Below, in pieces: positions 1 through 7,081 of a DNA stretch of 29,746 nucleotides (position 1 is the stretch's first letter; every line of letters starts with the position of its first letter). Under the pieces are notes generated by a model. That model saw only the letters and a list, made by a program, of their open reading frames with translations, had not been told where the DNA came from and did not search any database. Source of the stretch: CAYXAA01 sp964462985. Lineage in GTDB: Bacteria; Pseudomonadota; Alphaproteobacteria; Rhizobiales; Stappiaceae. The DNA lies in NCBI GenBank assembly GCA_964462985.1, contig CAYXAA010000046.1, positions 1 to 29,746 of the forward strand, given 5' to 3'. The position numbers were made by a program, and so were the translations under genes.

Positions 1-867
1 GGTGCGCGGGACGTAGGCCTCCGGCTGGTAGTAGTCGTAGTAGGAGACGAAATACTCGACCGCGTTGTTGGGGAAGAACGCCTTGAACTCGCCGTAGAGC
101 TGGGCCGCCAGCGTCTTGTTCGGCGCCAGGATCAGCGCCGGGCGCTGGGTGCGGGCGATGACCTGCGCCATGGTGTAGGTCTTGCCCGAGCCAGTGACGC
201 CGAGCAGAACCTGGGTCTGGTCGTTGTTGCGCAGGCCCTCGACGAGGTCCTCGATCGCGGTCGGCTGGTCGCCGCGCGGCTCGTAGTCGGAGACGAGCTG
301 GATCGGCACGCCGCCTTCGGACTTTTCCGGCCGGGCCGGCCGGTGCGGCACCCAGAGCTTGCCGTCCTTGTGCAGCGGGTTGCCACTCTCGATCAGCGCC
401 GAGAGCGCCGCGACGGTCGCGGTGTGACCGGTGCCGGCGGAGAGCTCGGGCAGGGCGTCCCTGGCCTTTTTCTTCTTCCTGTTGTCCTTGGCGTGGGCGG
501 CGAGCAGCTTCTCGGCGTCCTCGAGCGAGATGTCGAGGCCGGCGATCGGGTTGAGGCCGCCGGCGGCGCGCTCGCGCGGGTCGGTGGTGGCGCCCATCGA
601 GGTGCCGCGCGCAGTGCGCGCGGGCTTTTGGGCCTTCGCGGGCGCAGGCTTCCCGGCACCGGTCCGCGCCGGAGCCTTCGGCGCCGGCTCGTCCTCGGCA
701 ATCTGCGCCGCCCAGTCGGAAACGGAACCGCTCAGCGGCGCGCCGCCGAGCGGGCGCTGCGGCGCCTCGCCCAACCCGGAAGCATCGGCGCGATCGGGCG
801 CGGTCGGAAGCGTGTCGTCGTCCCGCCGGGGGGCGGGGCGGGTGCGGGAAGAAGGGATTTTGGCCAT
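1..867 (-). CDS. uvrB: UvrABC system protein B (excinuclease B), N-terminal part
   Basis: UvrB is the damage-verifying helicase-like subunit of nucleotide excision repair; it is loaded by UvrA and recruits UvrC. The visible 289 residues run from an ATG at 867 to the window edge, so the C-terminal helicase motifs and UvrC-binding region are missing. The conserved core starts near residue 190 with VSDYEPRGDQPTAI, followed by the Walker A motif GVTGSGKT (residues 223-230), APNKTLAAQL, and the beta-hairpin region with YFVSYYDYYQPEAYVP. Before the core is a low-complexity, Ala/Pro/Lys-rich extension of about 190 residues, which E. coli UvrB lacks; extensions like this are, as I recall, common in Hyphomicrobiales. 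No alphaproteobacterial LexA box (GTTC-N7-GTTC) was seen in 868-1039. Identity is certain; the start is less so, because the extension is weakly conserved. Confidence 0.96.
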   Translation of the reverse strand, partial: MAKIPSSRTRPAPRRDDDTLPTAPDRADASGLGEAPQRPLGGAPLSGSVSDWAAQIAEDEPAPKAPARTGAGKPAPAKAQKPARTARGTSMGATTDPRERAAGGLNPIAGLDISLEDAEKLLAAHAKDNRKKKKARDALPELSAGTGHTATVAALSALIESGNPLHKDGKLWVPHRPARPEKSEGGVPIQLVSDYEPRGDQPTAIEDLVEGLRNNDQTQVLLGVTGSGKTYTMAQVIARTQRPALILAPNKTLAAQLYGEFKAFFPNNAVEYFVSYYDYYQPEAYVPRT

Positions 868-961
868 GGCCAAACTATGGGGTCAAAGCCGTGCCGAGAA
901 AAGGGCAGTTCCCGTTTTGTGCCGCGGTTTTCCCGTGGCTGCTGACAGGACGGTGGCAGCA

Positions 962-977
962 GGAACCGCCGGGTTCC
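962..977. repeat. Perfect short inverted repeat upstream of uvrB
   Basis: GGAACC and GGTTCC flank GCCG, about 95 bp upstream of the uvrB start and 62 bp beyond the stop of the VOC gene. There is no T-run on either side, so an intrinsic terminator is unlikely. It may be an operator or an mRNA 3' structure. The neighbourhood also holds a 10-bp direct repeat, GTTCCCGTTT, at 908-917 and 973-982, the second copy overlapping the dyad. Confidence 0.3.
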
Positions 978-1039
978 CGTTTCGACCGTGACGATCGCAC
1001 GTCGCCGGCGGTTGCCTCTTGCCTGCCGACAGGCTGGTG

Positions 1040-1816
1040 TCAGCGCTGCGGCGCCAGCAGCGAGATCATGGCGCCCTGCGGATCGCAGCAGTTGACGATC
1101 CAGGAGCCGCCGGGCACTTCCATCGGGTCGTTGATCAGCTTGCCGCCGGCGACCTTGACGCGTTCGGCGGCGGCATCGATCGCGTCGACGTTGATATAGT
1201 AGTTCCAGAACGGCACCGGCATCTCGGCCATCTTGGTCATGATGCCGCCGATGGGCCGACCATCGACCGCGAAGCACTGATAGGTGCCGGCCGCGCCCAT
1301 GTCGACCGCCATGTCCTTCTGCCAGCCGAACATCTTGGCATAGAAGGCGAAGGCCGAAGCGCCGTCGCCGGCGAACAGCTCGTGCCAGCCGAAGGTGCCC
1401 GGCGAGCCTGGGGGCGGCGCCGGCGGCAGCGGCCCATCCGGCATGGTCGGCCTGAACAGGCAGATCACCGCGCCCTGCGGATCCGCCACCACGGCGAAGC
1501 GGCCGATGTTGGGGATGTCCTGGGGCGCGACAATGGCGTTGCCGCCCTCCTCGGCGAAGACACCGACCATGGCGTCGACATCCTCGACCGCGACATAGCC
1601 CGACCAGTTCGGCGGCACCTTGCGCTCTGCCATTTCCGGCGTGAGCGTCATCAGGCCAGCGACGGCCATGTCGTAGCCGGGGACCTTGAACAGTGTGTAG
1701 TCGAACCCGGCGACGCCGGTGACCTCGGCCTCCCAGCCCGCCACTGCGCCGTAGAACGCCTTGGCGGCCTCGGTGTCGGTGGTGATGAGCTCATGCCAGA
1801 TGAAATTGCCGTGCAT
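1040..1816 (-). CDS. Two-domain VOC (glyoxalase/bleomycin-resistance fold) protein
   Basis: This 258-residue protein has two vicinal-oxygen-chelate domains, roughly residues 1-120 and 130-258. Each opens with the family's FxWHEL / GTFGWHEL signature and a 'AFYGAVAGWE' or 'AFYAKMFGWQ' helix, and each ends with a DPQGA strand. The arrangement matches the Cfp30B / hydroxylase-like VOC group, whose substrates are mostly unknown; a role in small-molecule detoxification is only a family-level guess. The ATG at 1816 has a strong ribosome site (GGAGGAGAGG just upstream). The gene lies 118 bp downstream of the Rdx gene on the same strand. The spacer contains a near-perfect 20-bp dyad (1858-1877), so it may be regulated independently. 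Confidence 0.9.
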   Translation of the reverse strand: MHGNFIWHELITTDTEAAKAFYGAVAGWEAEVTGVAGFDYTLFKVPGYDMAVAGLMTLTPEMAERKVPPNWSGYVAVEDVDAMVGVFAEEGGNAIVAPQDIPNIGRFAVVADPQGAVICLFRPTMPDGPLPPAPPPGSPGTFGWHELFAGDGASAFAFYAKMFGWQKDMAVDMGAAGTYQCFAVDGRPIGGIMTKMAEMPVPFWNYYINVDAIDAAAERVKVAGGKLINDPMEVPGGSWIVNCCDPQGAMISLLAPQR

Positions 1817-1857
1817 TGCCTCTCCTCCGTCGTTCCGCCCCCGTTGTGCGTCGATAG

Positions 1858-1877
1858 TTAAGTTGATGTCAACCTAA
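1858..1877. promoter_or_regulatory. Candidate operator dyad before the VOC gene
   Basis: The palindrome reads TTA-N-GTTGA-TG-TCAAC-N-TAA, with symmetric arms except for one position on each side. On the minus strand it contains TTGACA, which could be a -35 element, so a bound regulator would cover the promoter. It ends 42 bp before the VOC start codon. No regulator gene is adjacent, so the cognate protein is unknown. Confidence 0.4.
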
Positions 1878-1934
1878 ATCCGGGCATCTACGAACCGGGT
1901 ATTGCGAACGGATCGGGGCGATGCCGGCTGCATT

Positions 1935-2228
1935 TTAGCCCTCGCGATGATGTGCGTCGCTGTGGCCGAGATCGCGGCCGGGGTCGATGACGTCGCGCAC
2001 GCGCTGCTTCAGCATCTTGGCGTCCGGAAAGCCGCCGTCGGTCTTGCGATCCCAGACGGGGACGCCGTTGCAGGCAATGGTGAAGATGCCGCCGGTTCCG
2101 GGCACGAGCGTGACGGAGCCGAGGTCTTCAGAAAAGGTCGACAGCAGCTCCTGCGCCATCCAGGCAGCGCGAAGCATCCAGTTGCACTGGCGGCAGTAGG
2201 TGATGGTGACGGCAGGCTTTGGCGGCAT
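1935..2228 (-). CDS. Rdx/SelT-SelW-SelH family thioredoxin-like protein
   Basis: A 97-residue protein of the Rdx family, a small thioredoxin-like fold related to selenoprotein W. The redox motif near the N-terminus is CRQC (residues 12-15), the cysteine version of the CXXU found in animal SelW. The body has the typical 'FSEDLGSVTLVPGTGGIF' and 'VWDRKTDGGFPDAKMLKQRVRD' segments, so it is full length. The family is thought to act in thiol redox control, but bacterial partners are not settled. The ATG at 2228 has only a weak ribosome site. The VOC gene follows 118 bp downstream. Confidence 0.88.
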   Translation of the reverse strand: MPPKPAVTITYCRQCNWMLRAAWMAQELLSTFSEDLGSVTLVPGTGGIFTIACNGVPVWDRKTDGGFPDAKMLKQRVRDVIDPGRDLGHSDAHHREG

Positions 2229-2323
2229 GGGATCAGTCCGATGTCAGATGGCGTTCTCTCGGTGATGGGGCATATCGGCGAACGTCGGTGCGACGTGGCG
2301 CGGGCGGCGAACTGAGCGCCAGT

Positions 2324-3316
2324 CTACTCGGCCGCGCGCCGGCATTCGGCGTAGGTCTCGCGCATGTGCTCCGTGAGCGGGCTGTCGGAGGGGTTGGCGA
2401 GCAGCTTCGACCAGATGCCTTCGGCCTTCAGCGTGTCGAGCGTGCAATCGCAGGCGCGGGCGCAGACCGCATCCGTGGCGGTGACGGAGCAGGTCAGCCG
2501 GCAGTTGTCGGAAAACTCGATCTCGGCGCGCTCGGGCGTGAGGCCGAGCGCGACCGCGCCCACGACCAGGCCGTAGAGAATCGGCTGGTGCAGCAGATAG
2601 ACGGCAAGGGAATGCCGTCCGGCGAGGGCCGCGAGCCGGGCCGGCCGGCGCCGGGCGCGCAGGACGGTAAGGCGTTCGACCAGGCCGTGGTCCAGCGCAA
2701 CGCGCGCCGCTGCGACGCCGGTGAGCACAGCGGCGGACCAGGGCAGCAGGGGCACGTAGTCGACCGCCGGAGGCGGATAGACGCCAAGACCGGTCCAGAC
2801 CAGTGCAGGATGGTCGAAGATCTCGGCGCTGAGCCAAAGTGGCAGCGTGCCGAGAAAAGCCGCCGCGGCGAGTGTTGCGACGGACGGTAGCCGCAGGAAG
2901 GGCAGGGCGAGCACGCTCGACAGCGCGATGCAGTGGAGGATGCCGAAACGGACGAAGGTGTTGCCGAAGACATACCATGTACCGACCGTCACGGCGGTCG
3001 CGGCCACCGCGATCACCAGAAAGCGGCGCCCGAAGGCGCGCCAGCGGATGATCTTGCCGTGGGCGAGCACCAGCGAGACGCCGCTCAGCGCCAGAAAGCT
3101 CGATGCGATAGCGACGGCGAAGGCCCTCCAGCCGGCGCCCTGCGCGACGTCCCAGTCGACCAAACGGAACCAGAACAGGTCCCAGGAGAAGTGATAAACG
3201 GCCATTGCCAGCAGCGCGATACCGCGCGCGATGTCGATCACGTCGAGGCGCGGCCGGCGGCTTGCCTCGAACGCCGGATCGGCGGTGGCAAAGGCGGCGG
3301 GCGAGTTCTGCTCCAT
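2324..3316 (-). CDS. HGSNAT-type (DUF1624) membrane acyltransferase domain protein
   Basis: A polytopic membrane protein of 330 residues with the heparan-alpha-glucosaminide N-acetyltransferase catalytic domain (DUF1624). The N-terminal signature RLDVIDIARG followed by AVYHFSWDL is clear; His42 is the likely conserved catalytic histidine by analogy with HGSNAT. About seven or eight hydrophobic helices follow, including one with HSLAVYLLHQPI near residue 245. The last roughly 60 residues form a soluble tail with six cysteines (DNC, LTC, AVC, RACDC, AEC), which the human enzyme does not have. The start at 3316 was chosen because the domain begins right after it; upstream in-frame codons encode low-complexity sequence. 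The DMT transporter lies 49 bp upstream on the same strand, so they may be co-transcribed. The bacterial substrate is unknown. Confidence 0.87.
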   Translation of the reverse strand: MEQNSPAAFATADPAFEASRRPRLDVIDIARGIALLAMAVYHFSWDLFWFRLVDWDVAQGAGWRAFAVAIASSFLALSGVSLVLAHGKIIRWRAFGRRFLVIAVAATAVTVGTWYVFGNTFVRFGILHCIALSSVLALPFLRLPSVATLAAAAFLGTLPLWLSAEIFDHPALVWTGLGVYPPPAVDYVPLLPWSAAVLTGVAAARVALDHGLVERLTVLRARRRPARLAALAGRHSLAVYLLHQPILYGLVVGAVALGLTPERAEIEFSDNCRLTCSVTATDAVCARACDCTLDTLKAEGIWSKLLANPSDSPLTEHMRETYAECRRAAE

Positions 3317-3365
3317 GTTCCGAGCAATAGGGGGAGCGGGCGGCGATGTCACGCGGCGTGACGCA

Positions 3366-4262
3366 CTATCCGATGCTGCGGCGGCGCAGGGTACCAAACA
3401 GCGGCACGAGCTGGACCGCAAGGATGGCCAGGAAGATCAGGGCGCAGCCGACGAGGCCCATGGGGGTAAGCCGTTCGCCGAGCAGGAGCGCGGCAAACAG
3501 GGCGGCAAACAGCGCCTCGGACGACAGCAGGATCGCGGCATCGGAAGCGCGAGTCCAGCGCTGGCCGACGGCCTGGAGCGTGAAGGCGAGGCCGCCCGAG
3601 ATCACGCTGGTGTAGAACAGCTCGAAGGCGGCGCCCTGCAGTGCGGCCAGGGACAACGGCTCGGTCGCGAGCCCCGGGACGAGCGCAAGCACGCCGACAA
3701 GGGCGAACTGATAGACGGAGAGCGTCAGCGGCCGGCCGCTGGACGCCCCGGCACGGCCGATCAGGCCGACGTGCAGCGCCCAGAACACGGCGCAAGCGAC
3801 CATCAGGCCGTCGCCCCAATTGAGCGCCGTGAGCCCGCCGCCGCCGAGGAGCCAGATGCCGAGCAGCGCCGTGAGCGCCGCAGGCCAGGTGACGAAATGC
3901 GGCTGCTCCCGGAAGACGATGAGGCCGAGCAGTGGCGTCAGCACGACATAAAGGCCGGTGAGGAATCCGGCATTGGTGACCGAAGTGGCGGTGAGACCGA
4001 CCTGCTGCAGGGTGATGCCGAAGAAGAAGGCGATCCCGACCAGCGTGAAGGCGTAGCCGTGTGCCGCCGTCATCGGTCGGTTCGGATTGCGGCGCGCCTC
4101 GCGCCAGGCGAAGGGCGCGACGACGGCGGCGGCGATCATGAACCGGATGCCGGTGAAGATCAGCGGACCGAGGTCGGCCATCGCCGTTGACTGGGCAACG
4201 AAGGCCGAGCCCCAGATCAGGGCGGCAAGGAGGAGAAGTCCGTTGGCGGCGAGGCGGCTCAT
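3366..4262 (-). CDS. DMT (EamA) family transporter
   Basis: A 298-residue inner-membrane protein with ten predicted helices arranged as two EamA repeats, the hallmark of the drug/metabolite transporter superfamily. The first helix carries the family motif ALIWGSAFVAQ, and the repeat ends with helices such as SEALFAALFAALLLGERLTPMGLVGCALIFLA split by the usual 'LLGERL' loop. Members export amino acids, nucleosides or other metabolites; sequence alone does not tell which. The start at 4262 gives the normal length. It is divergent to the glutathione S-transferase gene across a 295-bp spacer and probably precedes the acyltransferase gene in one transcript. Confidence 0.92.
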   Translation of the reverse strand: MSRLAANGLLLLAALIWGSAFVAQSTAMADLGPLIFTGIRFMIAAAVVAPFAWREARRNPNRPMTAAHGYAFTLVGIAFFFGITLQQVGLTATSVTNAGFLTGLYVVLTPLLGLIVFREQPHFVTWPAALTALLGIWLLGGGGLTALNWGDGLMVACAVFWALHVGLIGRAGASSGRPLTLSVYQFALVGVLALVPGLATEPLSLAALQGAAFELFYTSVISGGLAFTLQAVGQRWTRASDAAILLSSEALFAALFAALLLGERLTPMGLVGCALIFLAILAVQLVPLFGTLRRRSIG

Positions 4263-4557
4263 CCCGCGCTGCTAGCCGATCCGGCAATCGGGCGCAAGCA
4301 GAGCCCCGCGTGCACGAAGGCCCTGGACACCGCGGCTGACAACATGGCTGCGTTGCAGCGGCCGAGGCGGGCCGCGGGCAACGAAGACAGCCCGCCGGAC
4401 GTGATGACAATGGAAAAGGGTGGCGTGGAGGGGCGGCATGGTCGGTCACGGCGGTGCGTCATCCCTCCCGCCCGGGCTATTCCCTTCGATGCGGTTCTGG
4501 CGTTGCTCAGCGGAAAGTGTTCTCCTATTGTTCCTCGAATGGCTCCGGGAGAAATTC

Positions 4558-5229
4558 ATGCTGCTCTATACCGCATCGCTCAGCCTGTTCTCGCGCAAGG
4601 TCGAGGTTGCTCTTTACGAGAAGGGGCTCGCCTTCGACCGCATCGACGTCCCCTTCACCCAGAGCGAAGGCTATCGACCGAAGCACCCGGCCGTGCTTGC
4701 GGCCAATCCGAAAGGGCAGGTGCCCGTGCTGGTCGACGGCGACCTCACGCTGTTCGATTCAACCATCATCCTGGAGTATCTGGAGGACGCCTATCCCAAG
4801 CCACCGCTCTATCCGGCTGATCCTGCAGTGCGGGCGCGCTGCAGGATGGTCGAGCTTGACGCGGACGAGATCCTGCTCGTCGACGTCCGCCGGCTGATGT
4901 ACCGCACCGAGCCGCCGCTGCAGGATGCGGAGCGTCAGGCCGCGCGCGAGATGGAGGGCGTGCGGGGCGAGGCCGGCCTCGCCGAGCACTATCGTCGAAT
5001 CGAGTCACGCCTTGGCGGCGAGGAGTACTTCTGCGGCACATTCGGTGCGGCGGACATCGCCATGTTCATGACGATGCACTATGCCGTCCGTCTCGGCGGT
5101 CCGGACCTTGCAGCCTTTCCGGCCCTCTCGGCCTGGTATCAGAGGGTGAACGCGCGGCCGAGCGCCGCCCGGGTCGTCGCGGAGATTGCGGAGGCGGACC
5201 GCAGGCTGTCCTGGCCGTATATCGCGTAA
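4558..5229 (+). CDS. Glutathione S-transferase family protein
   Basis: A 223-residue cytosolic GST. The N-terminal thioredoxin-like domain (about 1-80) has the SLFSRKVEVAL motif, where Ser12 is the likely glutathione-activating residue as in beta/zeta/SspA-like GSTs, then the cis-proline segment KGQVPVLVDG and the glutathione-binding DSTIILEYLED. The alpha-helical C-terminal domain (about 90-210) carries the N-capping motif FGAADIAMFMTM. I chose the ATG at 4558 because the domain starts immediately and a GGGAG site precedes it; an earlier in-frame start would add about 46 non-conserved residues. It stands alone on the plus strand, facing away from the DMT gene. Confidence 0.92.
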   Translation: MLLYTASLSLFSRKVEVALYEKGLAFDRIDVPFTQSEGYRPKHPAVLAANPKGQVPVLVDGDLTLFDSTIILEYLEDAYPKPPLYPADPAVRARCRMVELDADEILLVDVRRLMYRTEPPLQDAERQAAREMEGVRGEAGLAEHYRRIESRLGGEEYFCGTFGAADIAMFMTMHYAVRLGGPDLAAFPALSAWYQRVNARPSAARVVAEIAEADRRLSWPYIA

Positions 5230-5307
5230 GGCGATCGATTCATCTGCCTCTCCCTGGACTTCTGTTGCCACAAGCCTCAAGGGGGCGGAGGGTCGCCGAA
5301 GCGGTGG

Positions 5308-5454
5308 TCAGCCGTTGGGAAAGGCAATGAAGGCGACGAAGACCAGGGCAGAGGCCAGGACGGTGGCGCGGAAGGCGAAGGGCCATGGCGATGGCTTGGC
5401 GGCAGAAAACAGGTCCTGGGCGGTCTGTGATCCGGTCCGGTCCAATGGGCTCAT
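5308..5454 (-). CDS. Possible small single-pass membrane protein (48 aa)
   Basis: A short frame starting at an ATG at 5454, with GGGGA about eight bases upstream. Residues 1-23 are hydrophilic (MSPLDRTGSQTAQDL...) and residues 24-46 form one strong hydrophobic helix ending in FPNG. I recognise no family. It converges with the GST gene, with 78 bp between stops. The good ribosome site and the clean soluble-then-helix layout favour a real gene, but with no homologue in mind it could be chance. Confidence 0.42.
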   Translation of the reverse strand: MSPLDRTGSQTAQDLFSAAKPSPWPFAFRATVLASALVFVAFIAFPNG

Positions 5455-5765
5455 GCGCAAGGTCCCCGTGCAATCGGTCCAGTGAAGGCTGCGTCCGGCG
5501 CAAGCAAGCTGGCCGGCACCTTGCAGTCGATCGGCTTCTCGGATGCTTCGTCGGTTCGACGGTATCCGCTGATCCGGACAGCACGATCTCGGCTTATGGT
5601 TAACAAAGTATGAAGCCGAGAAAATCCGATCGGGCAGGTTGTCACCAACAAAATGCGCGGAGGCTATCCAGGACGGGGTCAAGTCCGGCAAAATCCGCCG
5701 CGTCATGGCCATTGCGCAACAGGTGGGCGGGGCTTGCGGGCGGTGTGCCGACGACGCAGGCCGGC
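5455..5765. other. Intergenic region with an unexplained inverted repeat
   Basis: No convincing gene in these 311 bases. The notable element is a 9-bp perfect inverted repeat at 5587-5621; see its own entry. The rest is the presumed promoter area of the 48-residue gene and the downstream flank of the DUF3775 gene. Confidence 0.5.
5587..5621. repeat. Inverted repeat with AT-rich spacer
   Basis: Arms TCTCGGCTT (5587-5595) and AAGCCGAGA (5613-5621) are perfect, with a 17-base AT-rich spacer that itself contains GTTAAC. There is no T-run after either arm, so it is not a standard terminator. It lies about 130 bp upstream of the possible 48-residue gene. It could be an operator or an RNA hairpin. 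Confidence 0.45.
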
Positions 5766-6197
5766 TCAGAGCTCGAGCATGTCGAGACCGGCCTCGAGGT
5801 AATCGGCGAGGAGCGGCATGCGCAGCAGGTAGCTTGCGGTCGATCCGACGGCGCGCTCACGGGCCTCCTCCACGGCCTGATCGAAATCGGACGCGTCGAA
5901 GTCGCCGCGACCGAGCCAGACCACGGCGACCAGCTCGGCGGCCTCGTCGACGTTGAGATCGTCGATGAGCTCGCGCAGTTCCTCCTCGGACAGGTCGTTG
6001 CTCTCCTCCTCGGCGAGACCGTCATGCGTGTGCGCATCGGTCAGCGTCTCGGCGTCGAATTCGATCTCGTGATCGGTGCCGCCGTCAAACCCGTCCTCGA
6101 GCGAGGTGGCCATGGCGCGTGCCTTCTGCGCCAGCATCCGGATCGTATCCGGCGAGAGAGACAGATCGACCGGCATCAGAGGCTGCTCCAATTCCAT
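5766..6197 (-). CDS. DUF3775 domain protein
   Basis: A strongly acidic 143-residue protein matching DUF3775 as I know it: an N-terminal LSLSPDTIRMLAQKAR helix, an acidic linker, and a C-terminal half with LSEEELRELIDDLNVDEAAELVAVVWLGRGDF and 'YLLRMPLLADYLEAGL'. The function is unknown; the family is mostly alphaproteobacterial and is often described only as hypothetical. The start at 6197 has AGGA nine bases upstream. An ATG at 6224, preceded by GAGAG, would add nine residues and cannot be excluded. No neighbour suggests a role. Confidence 0.85.
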   Translation of the reverse strand: MELEQPLMPVDLSLSPDTIRMLAQKARAMATSLEDGFDGGTDHEIEFDAETLTDAHTHDGLAEEESNDLSEEELRELIDDLNVDEAAELVAVVWLGRGDFDASDFDQAVEEARERAVGSTASYLLRMPLLADYLEAGLDMLEL

Positions 6198-6377
6198 TGC
6201 TGTCTGTCCTGAAACGAGTGTCATACTAAACCACTCTCTCGCAATCGTCGCCACTCTCCGCGATCTGGCGAAACGCCGGACCCACCAGCCCGCCTGGCCT
6301 GGCAGGTGCATGGAACACCCTGTTCCGGCTCCGCAGGGACCTGAGCTCTGTTGCAACGCTGAATGGCCCAAAGCAAA

Positions 6378-6407
6378 GCACCCCGGACCGATCAGGATCC
6401 GGGGCGC
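6378..6407 (-). terminator. Likely intrinsic terminator after the 88-aa membrane protein
   Basis: A hairpin with arms CCCCGGA (6381-6387) and TCCGGGG (6398-6404), extended by two more pairs past a mismatch. On the minus strand it is followed by TTTGCTTTG, a modest T-rich tract. It lies about 50 bp downstream of the stop at 6458, so it fits as that gene's terminator. Confidence 0.55.
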
Positions 6408-6457
6408 CTTGAAGCGATTGGGCGACGGGTCGGGCGAGGGCTGGTCGGCGCGACCGA

Positions 6458-6724
6458 TTAGTCGATGTCGAGCCGATCCGGCCGGCGGCGCATTGCGGCG
6501 ATCATGTTGCGTTTCAACTGACGCGTGAGAACGGTCAGGAGCAGGAGCATGCCGGCAAAGGCGAGACCGATCAGGCCGATGACGAGGTCCTGTTCGCCCG
6601 TGAGACTGGCCGCCCGGGCGCTGGAGACAACCAGCACGACGGGAACCATCGTCAACAGGACGAACACCAAGCCGCGAGCAACCACTCCAGACATTCCGCC
6701 GCGCGGCCGATGCTTCCGTGTCAT
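6458..6724 (-). CDS. Small membrane protein of unknown function (88 aa)
   Basis: An 88-residue protein with two hydrophobic stretches. Residues about 12-38 (VARGLVFVLLTMVPVVLVV then SSARAASL) look like a signal peptide or a first helix with an Ala-X-Ala-like end; residues about 46-68 are a second helix. The C-terminus is short and basic (RQLKRNMIAAMRRRPDRLDID). The start at 6724 is well supported by GAGGAGAGGTGAA directly upstream. I do not recognise a family. It is divergent from the PAS-domain gene, and a hairpin terminator follows it. Confidence 0.7.
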   Translation of the reverse strand: MTRKHRPRGGMSGVVARGLVFVLLTMVPVVLVVSSARAASLTGEQDLVIGLIGLAFAGMLLLLTVLTRQLKRNMIAAMRRRPDRLDID

Positions 6725-7081
6725 TTCACCTCTCCTCAGGATGATCGACAAGCCTCGACCGGCCGAGCGTCCAACAGGATAACGGCTCGACAAGGTTCGA
6801 CTGCCGGCAGAAAGCGGTCGATGTTGCGGCGAAACGATGGCGCTTTGGGCGGGATCAAAGAGATCGTGGCGCAGGTTCAAGCGCGGCGCGGGATCCCCCA
6901 TGGAAACACCGGTGCGACGAGACAGAGGGCAGCGTACCGTCTCCCAACCCATGGCAATACCCAGGCAGAAAGGATAAGGCCTTAGCGATGTTCTTTACCC
7001 GATCTTCAGCAGATGGGAGGACACTCGCCGACGTCGATGCGGAGGCCTCAGGCGGTGACGTACCGACGCGGAACCTATCGA
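6725..7081. other. Divergent spacer between the 88-aa membrane protein and the PAS protein
   Basis: No gene supported on either strand. It must hold the promoters of both neighbours. The only structure I noticed is a perfect 10-bp palindrome TAAGGCCTTA at 6975-6984. If the PAS protein starts at its earlier possible ATG (7013), the spacer shrinks accordingly. Confidence 0.5.

Noticed and set aside
868..1039. Search for an SOS (LexA) box before uvrB
   Set aside because: GTTC occurs at two places, but neither has a second GTTC seven bases on, so the alphaproteobacterial LexA consensus is not met.
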